Assembly (NCBI GenBank): GCA_023079485.1
Contig: CM041101.1
Coordinates: 9,326,501-9,390,500 of the forward strand
Length of the DNA: 64,000 nucleotides
Direction: 5' to 3'
Source of the DNA: Archilochus colubris
Lineage: Eukaryota > Chordata > Aves > Apodiformes > Trochilidae
The notes beneath the pieces are model-generated. The model ran no database searches, was not told where the DNA came from, and saw only the letters and a list, made by a program, of their open reading frames with translations. Positions 49,574-61,490 of the stretch are shown one piece after another. A program made the position numbers and the translations under genes. The first letter of the stretch is position 1. The number at the start of each line of letters is the position of its first letter.

Positions 49574-52500
49574 GTGAGTGGGGACTGTCCCCCCGTGGGC
49601 TCCCTAGGAGTGGGGACACGAGGGATCCCTCTTAGGTTTGGGTTCTGACACCTTGAAAGCTGGTAACTGGTTCTGAGGAACGGGCTCTGGTGGTTCAGTT
49701 GATCAGGATTTTAAAAAGCCCCAAGGGATGGGTTGGAATGTCATCCAAAATGTTGCCCCAGCTGCCAATCAAGGTGAAAAAATGGCCCAGCATCACCTCT
49801 GCTGAGAGAGGCCCCCAGAGATGTGGGCTGGGTGGTTTAAACCCAGGGAGATAGATGCTGCTTTCCTGCTGGGCTTGGGGACTCCATGAAATTTCATCAG
49901 GCTGAAGTGTTTGATCATAATTAAAACCAGAAAGGGGAGAAAAATGGATCAAGCTCCTTCTCCCACCCACCAAGATGAAAATGAAGGTCTCTGGGCTTAT
50001 TTTAAATTTCCTTGCATGGCAGGAGGTCTGCAGGAAGGGAGGCTTCAGGAGGTGGAAAGCAGTTGGTTGTGAAAAGGCTTTTTCCATCGAGTAAATCCAA
50101 GCCCTTGCTGCTGGCAGGTTATGCCCAAAGATCTGAGAGGGCAAGGAATCAACAGCAGTGCTCAGCAATGGTGCGTTTTAGGCAAAAAGCTCCAGGTTTT
50201 TTACTCAAAGTAATCAAGGGAATTGCAAAGGGAATGATGGAGGAGTTCAGTGCAGAGCAGAGGACCCAACCCTGCCCCTGCCTCAGAGCAGGGTGAGTGG
50301 GTGACCCTCCTGGACTGAACCAGCCTGGCAGCCAGACCCAGTTCAGCTGGGGACTCTGGAGCTTGCCCACAAAATAGGGCAGGAAAGAGCTTTAAGAACC
50401 AAGTGCCAAGTTCAGCCCCAAATGGAAGAACTGCCAGAACTCCAGAATCTGGTCCAACGTCTGCCCAGGTTATTTCAGGAGAAGTTATGAGGCCTCCAGA
50501 GTTGGTAGGTGATGGGATTTGTGTTTCCCCCTTCCCACCACCCAAGCTGTTGTTGTGTTTTTTAAGGTTTTTCTGGGGGGCAGTTTTTTACCACTGTAGG
50601 TGCATCCCATGGCCCTGCTCACAAACACCTGGTCCCTCTTGGAAATCCTTGACCTCAAAGGTTTATAAGTCTCACCCTTTACTGGTGTAGGTTTTCCACT
50701 CTTCTTACGTTACTGAAAGGAGATTTTTATAGTCACATTTCAGCTCATGGTTACAGCAGTAGTCTGGGAATGGAGGATTTGGGAGTTTTATTCCTGCTGC
50801 AGACGTGGCCAAGTCCCATGCCCTCCTTGGATGGCTCCTTCTAGTCCTTTGGTGAAGGTGCTTCTCAGGATTTTTCCATGGGTGTGAGTATTGCCAAAGC
50901 TGGCTCAGGGAAATTTTTTCCTCTCTGGAAAATCCAAAAAGTGTATTATTTCTCAGGAGGGTCTCTAGAAACCTTTCAGAGCTTTCTGCAAATATCCCAA
51001 GGAAGATCTGGGTTGAGAAGCTGCCTTTTTGTTTTGTGAAATGAACAGAAACCCCACACCAAGAGCTCAAGCCTTTCCTTTCTCTTTAGAAGAAGGTCAG
51101 AGGAAGCTGAACTGGAGATTTTCTGAGGTCCTCTCCTGGGTGGTGGTCTTTTTTGGGCCCAGTTCTCAGCACCCTAGAGGGCAGGAAGGGGGGATGGGAC
51201 TGCAGACCCCATCACATCCCAGATTTCATGGTGGCTCTAACGCTGTGGCCATGGGGTGGGCTGAACACCTGGAGCAGCTCTGTTGGGTTCCAAGCTCCAA
51301 ACCTCTCTGGTGGGACCTGAGATAACCTCCCCCAAGTCTTAGCCAGTGGCTCCATCTATTATTGAGTGGGGAGAGCAGCCTGCTGAGAACAGCTGCCCAT
51401 GAAATATTTAAGTATTAAAATTTAGCTCAGAGCATCAGTCAGGCTCAGTCATGCATCCTCGAAGGGAGAATGAAGTGGAGCACGCATCTTCTGAGGAGCA
51501 GAGCTGGATGGGCCAGCAGGAGCTTTCCTCTAATCCTGAATCATTTAAAAATCTCCCCTCTCTGAGTTTTGGTTTTGTTTGTTTGGTTTTTTAATTATTT
51601 TTAATTTTTTTTTCCTTTTTTTTTTTTTTTTTTGGAAGAGGAGGAAACCCAACTCTTGCAGCCTGTTTTCCTTGGATTTTCTGGTTTCCAAGCTTGCTGT
51701 GGCTGAGATGGCAATCACCTGATGTTTTCTCTGCAGCAGCCTGGCAAAGGGTGCTGAGCATTGCAGCTCTGCAGCTCGTTCTGCTGGGGAAACTTGGGAG
51801 TGAGATGGTTTAACAGGGTGGTCGCTGTGCTTCCAGGTGCTTTCCCAACCCCAGAGAAGCCAAAGCATCCCTGGAGGCTGCAGTCAGCTTGTTTGATGAG
51901 ATAAGAGAGATACAAGAGTGCAAGAAATCTGCTCTGCTTCTGCAGAACTTGGGCTGAAATGCAACACTTTTTGGGCAGACTCATTTGGTCTCTTCACTCC
52001 CATCCACTGCCTGTGCTCAGACTGAATTTTTCCTTCTTCCCTCTGTGTCTTGTCAGCTCTTTGGGGATGCTCTGGTCGAAGCACCAGGTGGAAATAAGTT
52101 CCCCAGTTTAGCTGAAAGATCCCAGTATTAAATGGGAATGATTCAGCTGAAGGATGCTGATGAATCCAGCCTTCCTTAGCTGGAATAAGCCCAGCACAGA
52201 TGTTGGCAGCACCCTGCAGCCTCCCCACTTTCACGTGTTCCTGGCAAGTTGGAGACTGAATTTGGCACTGCTGGGGCTGTGCTGAGCCCCAGCCCAGGAG
52301 TGTTGGGTGATGGCCAAGAGCCAGGGCAGCTGTGAGAGCTGTTGCTGGGGAGGAACATTGTGATCCAGCTCTGGTTTCTCTTGCTTGGAGCTGCATGGAG
52401 AGGCTGGGGGTGGGAGGGAGTTGCTGGGGGCCTGATGGGGGGCACCCACAGCACCTTTCAGTGGGGCTGGGTCCAGGGGGTCCTCTTCAGCCCCGGAAGA

Positions 52501-53791
52501 AAGTTCCTGCAGGCTCCTACTGCAGTCCCACATCTTCTCCTCCATCCTCCTTGGGTTTCAGAGTGTTGCAATCCCTCTGTGAGTGCCAGGCCTCACCCAG
52601 TAAATAACCAAATAAATGTTCCTGTGATTGGGGTGGAAATGTCCTGTGGCCACTTAGGAAAGAGTGAACTTTATTCCCTGTCAACATTCCAATGGAACAA
52701 CCCATCTCTGCAACAGTAGGTAAATACAACACACGTGGACCTTGCATTTCAGTCTGTGAGAAGAGACCTTTCTGAGAGAGAAGGTGAAGGTTTTGCTTTT
52801 CCCACCTGGAAAAAAAATAATAAAAATAAAATATCCTGTTATTTCTGGAGCCCTGTGTCCTGGACACCAGAACATTTTCAGGCCAGGTGATGAGTGTTGC
52901 AGAAGATCCATCTTGCTGCCTTGAAGATGCCTCTCCTGGTTGAAAGTCACCAAAATCTCCACCCTTCACGTTTTATAGCATTTTTTTCTTGTTAGGGAGT
53001 TGTTTCAGTAATTCTTAGACTCAGCCAGGAATAGATTTAAGAATTTGAAGACTTGTTACCTTAGGAAGAGGAGCTGGGAGGGAGGCCACATCTCCCTTCC
53101 CCAAACTGCTCCCATGGTCTGGGCTCAGAGGATGCATTTTGCTGTCTCCTGAAGCATCATGTCCAGTATCTAATAAAACAAAAGGTGATTTGTAGGCAGC
53201 TCCAGACAGGTGTTAGTGGAGCAGGGATGGACCTGGGACATCCCTGTAGAGCAGGAGGGGTGAGCATCCCTTCCAGGGTTTTGTGTGGCAGAAGCAATAA
53301 ACCTGCAAGCCAGAGTTTTCACACGGTTGGCTAATGGTGAATGAACTTTTGTGCCCCACTATGGCCTGAAAATGAGCTTAATGAGCTGATATAAAGCGTT
53401 AATAGGTCTTTAACTGCTCAGAGGCACGGAGTGGAAGGTCAGATGGGGAACCCAGGGCTCCACACCCACTCCTGGGTTCACAGCAGAGCAGAGAGTGGTT
53501 TGCTCTGGTGCCTGCAAGGTTTATAGAGGAAACTGCTTCCCTTATTAGCCTTATATTTTTAGTGCATTTGTTCCTGTTTTTTTTTTTAATTATTATTTTT
53601 CCTTCCCTGACATCCAACACAGGGTTTATCTCCCCCCTCCCTTCCCATCTCCATCCCTCTTCCTCCAGCAGCCGCAGCTCTTTCAGCGCTTTCCTCCTCC
53701 TCTCTCTTTAGCACCGGGGAGGTGATGTTGCTGCTTCCCGAACCCACTGAGGACCCCGTGGCTCTAACCTGCAGCCTTGCTTATTTTCCAG
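49574..53791 (+). other. RXRA: RXRA intron 6
   Basis: A GT-AG intron of 4218 bp. It contains a T-rich stretch at 51567-51633 and otherwise unique-looking sequence. The last 200 bp before exon 7 are strongly pyrimidine-rich, and the acceptor is TTATTTTCCAG. Confidence 0.93.
51567..51633. repeat. T-rich low-complexity tract
   Basis: A 67-bp stretch of TTTTG-like units and T runs in intron 6. The Lys-rich minus-strand frame across it is an artefact. Confidence 0.88.
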
Positions 53792-53924
53792 GGTGGAATG
53801 AGCTCCTCATTGCCTCCTTCTCCCACCGTTCCATAGCTGTGAAAGATGGGATCCTCTTGGCCACCGGGCTCCACGTTCACCGGAACAGCGCGCACAGTGC
53901 CGGCGTCGGGGCCATCTTTGACAG
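53792..53924 (+). CDS. RXRA: RXRA coding exon 7: ligand-pocket helix 5 to helix 7
   Basis: Two bases finish the Gly codon, then 43 codons, then two bases of a split Arg codon. [19 protein letters not shown] carries Trp305, Asn306, Leu309, Phe313 and Arg316 in human numbering. Arg316 anchors the carboxylate of 9-cis retinoic acid, and Phe313 lines the pocket. [18 protein letters not shown] is the beta-turn and following helix, and VGAIFDR starts helix 7. No change from human was noticed. The donor is GTGGGT. Confidence 0.97.
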
Positions 53925-55010
53925 GTGGGTGCTGGGGACACACATCTCGGGTCACCTTTTCCTAGACATCCCCATCTCTGTCCCCATGCTGCTCTGCCTC
54001 CTTTCCCCACGTTGTAGCCCGCTTGAGGGGCTTGGGTGGAGATGGGTTGGCTCCGTGGTCGAAGGAGCCCGGTTGGAGCGTGTCCATCCCGTGGAAATGT
54101 CGTGGTCCTTCCTGCAGGCAAGGAATTTAAATCCCTCCTCTTAATCCTGCTGAAACCAACAGCCCAAAATAGCCAGGGAGAAAGCTGCCCAGGGCAAATC
54201 AAAGCCTCTCTCATGGGGTCCAGATGCCTTCTAACGTTACAAGGCGGCCACTCCTTTATTTCTTTTCATCTTTAATTGGACCAAGACGTGATTTTATTTT
54301 CACAATGAAAAAGCACCAAAAGTACCCAGCAGGTTCCACATGCATGTCCTGAGAGCTCTTTAATCTCCTGCTTGGGGAAAGTGTTTTAAAGCCAGATTTC
54401 CAGGGTGTTTGACCCACGGTGTGGCTCCTGACACCACTGATTGCTCTGCCTGGGGCTCATCTTGAGACGTCTTGGTTGAAACCAAATCACCTTCTCTTTG
54501 CTGTGCAAGGAAATTGTTCTTCAGGCTGGGCTGACATCATTTGTTTCCTGTGAGGTCACAAGTGCAAGATCATGACTTCACTGCTGGCTCTGGCAGGAAA
54601 AACTGGGCAATCAGTGGAAAATATTTCAAGACCAGCACCTGCAGTAAGAGCACAGGGAGTAATAAAAATCATGGGCAGAGGAAATTGCTTTTAGATACCT
54701 GTTGGGGTTTTTTGTTTTGTTTTAAACTATTATTTTTTATTTTTGGGTAGCTCTCTCAGGTGCCAAAGCCTCTCAGTCAATGTCTGGATCCAGTTTTTAT
54801 GGTCCCTGTTGTATCTCACAGGAACTATTGATGCTCCTAATAAACTGTTTTTGCTCCGGGAGGAAAATGAGGGCACATCCTCAGCTGGTGCAAATCCCAT
54901 CCTGTGACTTCATTAACCAGACACCCCAGGACCTCACTCTGGGTCTGACACCTGGGTGTTTTCTCCTTTCTTTTCCACACTGATGCCTGTGATTTTTGTG
55001 TCCTTTGCAG
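53925..55010 (+). other. RXRA: RXRA intron 7
   Basis: A GT-AG intron of 1086 bp with acceptor TTTTTGTGTCCTTTGCAG. No repeat or gene was recognised in it. Confidence 0.93.
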
Positions 55011-55102
55011 AGTGCTGACAGAACTCGTGTCCAAAATGCGAGACATGCAGATGGACAAGACAGAGCTGGGCTGCCTGCGAGCCATTGTTCTCTTCAACCC
55101 TG
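55011..55102 (+). CDS. RXRA: RXRA coding exon 8: ligand-binding domain helices 7-8
   Basis: One base finishes the split Arg codon, 30 codons follow, and one base begins a split Asp codon. [20 protein letters not shown] followed by [10 protein letters not shown] forms helices 7 and 8 and leads to the helix 9 loop. [10 protein letters not shown] is the alpha version (gamma differs at two of these sites). The donor is G|GTACCT, which lacks the usual G at position +5 and is the weakest of the nine. Read-through continues the frame for 29 codons to TAG at 55192-55194. Confidence 0.97.
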
Positions 55103-56721
55103 GTACCTGCCATCACCTCCTCTCCAGACCTCTCCTGCCTGATGCTCTGTCCTTTTGCCTCCTTTTCTTACCTCTAAAGCTCCATTCCAAATAGCTGACA
55201 GCACCCAGGGCAAGAAAGAAGAAAATGAAAGTTAATTAAATGCTGCACATGCAGCTGCCACCTTACTGATGTGTCCTTTGCTGGCCAGGGATGGATCTAG
55301 AGCCATGCCCAGGCTTCCCTTCCCAAGAGGCATTCTCCATGCATTCTCTGAAATATTCCCCATGCAGGGCCCAGCCTTGGCCAGGATTCATCCCAGGAGG
55401 CTTTGAATGTTGGTTTTGGAGCTGACTCCTACTGGGGGGCTGAACTTTGCTGGTCTTGAGGGACTTCAGTTTTGTCAACGTGCACAGTCTGCCTATTTTC
55501 AGTTTTATAGCATCTCTGTAAAAAGAAAGTTCTGGTGCTTGAGGCAGTTGTCCCTAAATAGGAGCAAAAATGAACCTAGATATCCTTAAATACTAAACTA
55601 TGGGTTAGAACATGGACCTTGTCCTCTGGTTTGTGATCTCAGCATCTAAGGGCTTCTATTAATTGCATTTCTGGAAGAACCCTCTGCAGAGCTTGAGGGG
55701 AAAAGGCATGAAACCTGCTCATAAAATACACAAGAACTTTATTATTTTTTTTTTTTGTCTGCAGCTTGCTTAGTTTTACAGATTCCAGGAGGCTTCATGC
55801 TGCTGACTTCTCCCCCTTGGCCCCCAGCTGCCCCAGGGAAGCAGAGGGTTGAGTGCCAGGGATTGTCCTTGGTGTTTCAGAGAGCAAAGCTCTGGTGAAG
55901 CAGGAGGTGCCTGACCATCTGCAGACACCTGGACAGCTCTGTTGTGGTGTTCTCTGTGTTTTAGAGTCACTCAGTCCAGACCAAAAGCAGATGGCAGCCA
56001 AGGACAGACCCCCACCTCTGTGGCCACCCCCTCCCCTTCCATCCCTTCCCTGGCAGGAGCATGATTTGTGCCCAAGCACAGCTCCTTCTCTGCCCTTTCC
56101 CATCAAACATGAGCCAGGGCATTTCAGTAGGGTTTATTGCTGGTTCTTGGGTTTGTTTTTCTGCTCGACTTTTCCTTTTTTTAAATTTTTTTTTTCTCCC
56201 CCCCCCCAGCTCCTTGTAATCAGCAGTAATTTATTGCCTGTAATTTGGGATTGGCCGTATATGGTAAAAAAAGGGGAATCTGGAGAGGTTCCCTTGGCAC
56301 ATGTGCTGGGGGATATCGATTGCTTGACTGTCCCTTTCACCCTACTAAAACCAGATCCTCCCTGGGGCACGGGGGATCTGCCAGAGCTGGGGCTTCTTCT
56401 TCAGCCCTGTCCCTGAGCTGGGGGCAGAAATCCCCCAAGTATGGGGGACTTAAACCCTTTAAATGATCTGTGACCACTGCACTGAGCCACGTTGATTGGC
56501 AGTGGGGTAGAACAGAGCTGGAGGCAGAGGCCAAACTTTCCAGGGCTTCAACACTCCCCAGGAGCTGCTGGGTGCTGCCCCAAAATCTTGGGGTTCAGAC
56601 CCCACATCTGTGCTGTGCCCTGCTCTGGTGGTGCTGGGAGGGATGGGGATTTGCAGAGGGCTCCTCACCTGCTTAGGAAGCTTGGAGGTTTTTTGACTGG
56701 GGTCCTTTTGTTGCCTTGCAG
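55103..56721 (+). other. RXRA: RXRA intron 8
   Basis: A GT-AG intron of 1619 bp with a weak donor (GTACCT) and a normal acceptor (TTGTTGCCTTGCAG). An AT-rich stretch near 56210-56275 (CAGCAGTAATTTATTGCC, CTGTAATTTGGGATTGG) might be conserved. Otherwise nothing was recognised. Confidence 0.92.
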
Positions 56722-56827
56722 ACTCCAAAGGTCTCTCCAACCCAGCTGAAGTGGAGGCATTACGGGAGAAGGTCTACGCCTCGCTAGAAGCCTACTGCAA
56801 ACACAAATACCCCGACCAGCCTGGGAG
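56722..56827 (+). CDS. RXRA: RXRA coding exon 9: ligand-binding domain helix 9
   Basis: Two bases finish the split Asp codon, 34 codons follow, and two bases begin a split Arg codon. [20 protein letters not shown] and [14 protein letters not shown] form the helix 8-9 loop and helix 9, part of the dimerisation surface. One change from human is seen, Glu to Asp in KYPDQPG. The donor is GTGAGT. The last 33 bases of this exon, with the donor and adjacent intron, are duplicated in tandem 377 bp downstream. Confidence 0.97.
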
Positions 56828-56896
56828 GTGAGTGAGTGCCTGTCCCAGGAGCCCTGACCTCCTCCAGCCTCCCAGCCCTGCAAAACCCTGGGCAAA

Positions 56897-57075
56897 GGGT
56901 GCTGGGGTCAGTATAAAGGTGGTTGGGGTCAGTATGAAGAGTTTTGGGGTCAGTGTAGTGGGTCTTGGTGTCAATTTAAGGGTGTTGGGGTCAGTATATA
57001 AGGTGTTGGGGTCAGTGTAGTGGGTCTTGGTGTCCCTATAAAGGGTGCTGGGGTCAGTATAAAGAGTTTTGGGGT
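56897..57075. repeat. 21-bp minisatellite in intron 9 (first array)
   Basis: About eight imperfect units of the type GGTTGGGGTCAGTATGAAGAG. A shorter array of the same unit lies in the duplicated copy at 57276-57390. Because the unit is a multiple of three, a long minus-strand frame (TLYTDPST-like, LILTPAP-like) runs through it. That frame is an artefact. Confidence 0.92.
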
Positions 57076-57171
57076 GCTGGAGCTGCAGAGGATGCTGGAG
57101 CCCAGGGCAAGGTCCAAGCTCCTTCCACTTAGGGCTCCCTGTTCCCACATCTTCTGGGAATGAGAAGTTCT

Positions 57172-57204
57172 CTGCAAACACAAATACCTTGACCAGCCTG
57201 GGAG
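57172..57204 (+). pseudogene. RXRA: duplicated 3' end of RXRA exon 9 with intact donor
   Basis: This 33-bp copy of the end of exon 9 would encode CKHKYLDQPG, with Pro changed to Leu, followed by a perfect GTGAGT donor. It has no exon 9 5' part and no copied acceptor. Nearby upstream AG sites give lengths that are not multiples of three, and in the exon 9 frame a TGA lies just upstream. It is therefore an exon fragment without coding value, but its donor could compete with the real one. Confidence 0.85.
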
Positions 57205-59665
57205 GTGAGTGAGTGCCTGCCCCAGGAGTCCTGACCTTCTCCAGCCTCCCAGCCCTGCAAAACCCTGAGCAAAGGGTGCTGGGGTCAGTGTAGTGGGTGC
57301 TGGGGTCAGTATAAAGAGCTTTGGGGTCAGTGAAGTGGGTGCTAGAGTCAGAATAAAGGGTGCAGGGGTCAGTATAAAGGGTGCTGAGGTGCTGGAGCTG
57401 ATGCAAAGGATGCTGGAGCCCAGGGCAAGGTCCAAGCTCCTTCCACTTAGGGCTCCCTTTTCCCACATCATCTGGGAATGAGAAGTTCTCTGCGGGGAAA
57501 CCCACTCATCCCTACCTGCTTCAGCTGGGAACCCCCTTAGAAAATCCCCCCCTGTGAAGTGGCTTTATTCCCATGCCATAAATGCAGCACAGCCAGGACA
57601 AGGTCAGACAGAAACAGCAATGCCAGGACCTGAGGAGCCTCAGCTCCTGCAGGCAGAGGAGTGGGATGAGCCCATGGGGACAGGGGTATCATTTCCCTTC
57701 TGGCAGCCCCGGGGAGCAAACCACAGGGAGAATCAGATGCACATGGAGTTAATTTCCAGTGGCAGCTGAGCATCATTGCTGGGAAGTGAAAGCCTCAATT
57801 GATGCTCTTTTCTCCCTTCCCCGCCTCCCCCAATCCAGCTGGGAATGGGAGGGGGAATTAGGAATGCTTTCCTGGACAGCTCTGGAGCTGAGTGGGCGCA
57901 TTTTCCCAGTTACAGCCTGAAGCTGGCAACTGCCAGTTAAGTTGCTGACACTCAGCTGAGAAAACCAAGCCAAGCACTGGGAAGTGTTGCTGCTGGGGAT
58001 TGCTGCTGAGGCAGGAATATTTGGGAAAAAACAGCCCAAGCAACTGGGAGTTGCATCTCACCTGTATCCTCAGTCTTCTGGGGATGGTTTGAAAAAAGCA
58101 AAGGATGCTCTTGGAGCAGGGATGGGAGTATTCAGATCCACACAAAAGTAATGATTGGGCTTTGGGTTTTTTTTTTTTTTGGCTCTCTCTTTGGGTACCA
58201 AGATGCTGGCAAGATGGAAAGAGACATTGTAAAAGGGGATTCTTGGGTGTTCATGGCTTGTGGGAGGAAAGTTAGGATGAAGGGTCCTTTGGGTGTTTCT
58301 AGGGTGAGGAAGGAAGTGAGGGATGAGCACAATGCACAGTATTGGGGGGGTGGGGGTGATCTCTCTGTGTGTGGATCCCAGGCCAACTCTGAAGTTGACT
58401 TCTCTCCCAAAAACCATCACTGAATTGCAGTCCCTAAGCAAATCCAGCTCCAGCCCTTGCACTTTGGCTGTTGGGGTGTAGCAGAGGAGCTCTTCTCCCC
58501 TTGGGGCTCACAGCCAACACAAAGAGAGCTGCCTGGGGCAGCCTGGCCAGCAGCTGCCCTGGATGTTTCTCCTTCTGGGATAAACTCCTGGCTTCACACA
58601 GTGCCTGGGTGGTGTTTGGGATGGGACTGGGCATGGGGACAGCCCTGCTCTTCATCCACCAAACCACAACCACCCCAGAGCCACTCTGCAGGAGTGCAAA
58701 AGCCACTGAAACACCCCTCAAAAATCAGCTCCTTAATTGCCTCAGCAAGCAGTGATGTGTAAGGGAGGGTTTTACATCCAGGAGTTCCACTGGGGGCTCT
58801 GGAGTTTATTCTTTAAATGACTTTGGGTTGGAGACCTCCTTGTGTGATGCTCAGACTTTTCTTTGGTGACCTTAGAGGGTTTTTTGCATGCTTAGGGTTG
58901 TCCTGAGAGCCAGGGTAGAGCATTACTGACCAGCTCTGGGACAGCACAGGGTGGAACAGACCCAGGTGGCTGGGGAGGGTTAACTCCTGGGCTGGGTGTC
59001 CCCAGTAGCACAAGAGCCAACTCAGGCTTTCAGGAGCTCTCCTGCTCTGATGGGACAATGGGAGCATCATCTGGGGCTGGAAACAAGTTCTTCCTCTGCT
59101 TCAGCACACCCCAGGGCCAGCCAATGCCGGGCACCCTCCCCTGCTTCCCCACCCCTCCAGAAAAAAAAAGGTTATTTTAATGCAAATTTTTCACACACGC
59201 CTTTGATCAGAGGAAGGTGTCTTGGTAGAAGTTGTAAGAAAATGGAAAATATAAAATGGAAAATAATAGAAAATGAGGCTTCCCCCAGCTGTGGGTGCCC
59301 TTTAGTGCAGGACTTCAACCTGGTCCTTGACCATCCAGGGCTTGCCAGCACCATGTAAACCCCAAAAAGGGAACTTCTTTGCAACAGCAAGACTGAGGGC
59401 AGCATTCCTAGGAAAAAACCCAATCCCTACTCCTCTGCTGGGAGGGGACAGTGCCTACGTGCCCCCCAGCAGCCCTGGGGACTCGGGGTTGTTTTCTCCC
59501 CTCCTGGCTCCAGCCCTGGCACGTTGGGTTGGTTCTCTCACAGTTAAAACATATCCGAGGGCTGGAGCCATCATCTGGTTTGGTTTAAAGTGAAACTTCC
59601 TGAATGGGATGGTAGGACTGATTTGTTTTTCCTGGCTCTGCTCCCACTGTTCTTGCCAGCTCAGC

Positions 59666-59699
59666 AAAAAAAAAAAAAAAAAAAGAAAGAAAAAAAAAA
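59666..59699. repeat. A-rich tract
   Basis: A run of A broken by two G bases in intron 9. It is low-complexity DNA with no adjacent recognised retroelement. Confidence 0.88.
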
Positions 59700-60798
59700 C
59701 CCAACAGGGAGAGGGAGAGAGAAATGTGCTTGTGTGTATAATAGCTGGACATTTGTGTGTCTCTCCCTGTGTCTGTGTTTTCTAGAAAGTCCTCTTCTCC
59801 CTGGGCTGGTTCTTTGGCCTTTGCTTAAGTTCAAACCTTGATTGTGCAGCAGTGAAAACAAAACCCCCACTCTGGATCACTAAAGGGCCTTTTTCTCATT
59901 TGGAAAGTACAGAGGTGACATCCCACAGCTGGGACATGGGCAGGAAAGGTTGGGACACCCCTGGTGTCACTTCCAGATGCTGGCAGCTTTCTCCTTAGCT
60001 CTTCTCACCCACTCTGGCTCTCCCCTGCCTTTCTCCTGCCCATCAGCTCTTGCTGGGAGGGCTGGTGTGACCCAAAAAGTGTCTTTTCCAGCAGGCAGGC
60101 TGGGGAGGAAGGGTTTTTTTCAGTTGGGACTCAGCAGAGCCCTGTGCTGGGTAGTGAGAAGGGGAGCATCCCATGTCCCAGCTGATTTGCAGCTCTGCTT
60201 CCAGCATTTGCATCAAAGCCCTGTGTCCTTCCCTTGGCATCACCCCTGGGTGTCCCCAGTGCCAGCATCCCCTCAGGTTTGGCAGCAAACATCAGCCTCA
60301 GTGCTGGGGCCTGCAGGAAAGGGCCATTACTGAGCAAAGTGCCAGCAAACCCCACTCAGCAGCCCCTCCATCCCTTCCTCAGCTGCCTGCTCTTTCCCCT
60401 CACCCAAGATGGAGCTGCTGAAGCCCCCTGCACCACTGCCTGCCTCCAGGATGGTCCCTCAGTGCCTCCTCCCTGTGACATGGAGACCCCACAAGCATCC
60501 TGGGGTGCTCACTCCATGGCCACACACGGGTGCCTGAAGCCACCATGAGTTCAGCCTAGGGATGGCCCTTCATTTCTTACTCTCCTCCCCCAGCTCAGCT
60601 CTCAGCAGAGGGTTGCTGTGAACATCCAAGGCTGGGGAAACACCAGCTGAGTTCTCTGCACAGCTCCTGGGTGGCAGAGAGGTCGTGTCCGGCGCTCAGC
60701 CCTTTGGAACGGGAGCGCTCGCAGCAGCTTTTGGGGGTGGGTGGGGACAGAAGGAGGGGTTGGGATGTCTGACCGTGTGGTATCTCTTACCCCCCCAG

Positions 60799-60946
60799 GT
60801 TTGCAAAGCTTTTGCTCAGGCTCCCAGCCCTCCGATCCATCGGCCTGAAATGCCTGGAGCACCTCTTCTTCTTCAAGCTAATAGGCGACACGCCGATCGA
60901 CACCTTCTTGATGGAAATGCTGGAGGCACCCCATCAAATGACTTAA
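60799..60946 (+). CDS. RXRA: RXRA terminal coding exon 10: helices 10-12 with AF-2
   Basis: One base finishes the split Arg codon, 48 codons follow, and TAA is at 60944-60946. [18 protein letters not shown] is helix 10, the main dimer interface. [18 protein letters not shown] carries Cys432, His435 and Leu436 of the ligand pocket. [13 protein letters not shown] is helix 12, the AF-2 activation helix, with the coactivator charge clamp Glu453. LEAPHQMT is the alpha-type C-terminus (gamma ends differently). All 48 residues appear identical to human. With nine full residues from an upstream exon of mammalian length, the protein would be about 468 residues, against 462 in human. Confidence 0.98.
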
Positions 60947-61446
60947 GAGAACTGCTGCTGGGTCAGTCCCTCACCCAGCCGGGGTCTTTTCGGGACCCTT
61001 TCCTCTGCTTTCCTCTGCCCCAGCTCAGCCCTCCCTCCTCTCCCCAGCGCTGGAGGCACCGTCTGATCCGGGGTGACCCCTTTGCCGTCCTCGCCTCCTC
61101 CTCGTCGCCTTCACCCTTGTTTGCTGGCACCTCTGCATCTCTAGACCTGCTCGCTGGTTCCCTGCACTAGATGTAGACAAGTGGGAGAGGAGAGAGCTTG
61201 ACACCCACCATCCTGAGCTCACATCTCTGCCCCGGACCCCCCCCCACTGCTCTGTGTTTGGGGGTGAGCAGCTGGCCAGGCTTGGCATCACCCCCCGGCT
61301 GGTGGGGATTCCCTGGGGACAGGAGCAGGGATGGGGACAGTTCCAGCCCTTGGGATATTGAGGGAGGGGTTTGGACAGCTGGAGGGGGGAGTGGTTGAAC
61401 TGGCCGAATTGCAGCTGGCTATTTTCAAGAGGATGGAGGGTTTGGG

Positions 61447-61490
61447 GTTTTTTTGTTGGTTTTTTTCTTTTGTTTTTTGGTTTTTTTTTT
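61447..61490 (+). promoter_or_regulatory. U-rich element in the 3'UTR
   Basis: T runs separated by single G, GG or C bases, then CAAAATGAGAAG and an A-rich run. In RNA it would be a U/GU-rich stretch of a kind bound by ELAV or CELF-type proteins, and it could pair with the A-rich run after it. Both ideas are inferences. Confidence 0.35.

Larger units (their letters stand above)
56795..57493. repeat. RXRA: tandem duplication spanning the exon 9 3' end and intron 9
   Basis: Two copies lie head to tail: 56795-57171 and 57172-57493. Each starts with TGCAAACACAAATACC-like sequence from exon 9, passes the donor GGGAGGTGAGTGAGTGCCTG, an identical-looking CCTCCCAGCCCTGCAAAACC stretch, a 21-bp minisatellite, and ends with CTGGGAATGAGAAGTTCTC. 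The second copy is shorter because it has fewer minisatellite units. TGC is present at both break points, which fits duplication through short homology. Confidence 0.93.
56828..60798 (+). other. RXRA: RXRA intron 9
   Basis: A GT-AG intron of 3971 bp with acceptor TCTTACCCCCCCAG. Its first 670 bp are the tandem duplication and 21-bp minisatellite described separately. An A-rich run lies at 59666. Nothing else was recognised between 57500 and 60798. Confidence 0.93.

Noticed and set aside
57172..57204. Copy of exon 9 end considered as a real alternative exon
   Set aside because: No copied acceptor, an in-frame TGA just upstream and unsuitable lengths from nearby AG sites; kept only as a duplicated fragment with a donor.
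56792..57505. Minus-strand frame of 237 codons with YTDPST/LTP repeats
   Set aside because: It arises from a 21-bp minisatellite in both copies of a duplication. Repeat length divisible by three explains the lack of stops.
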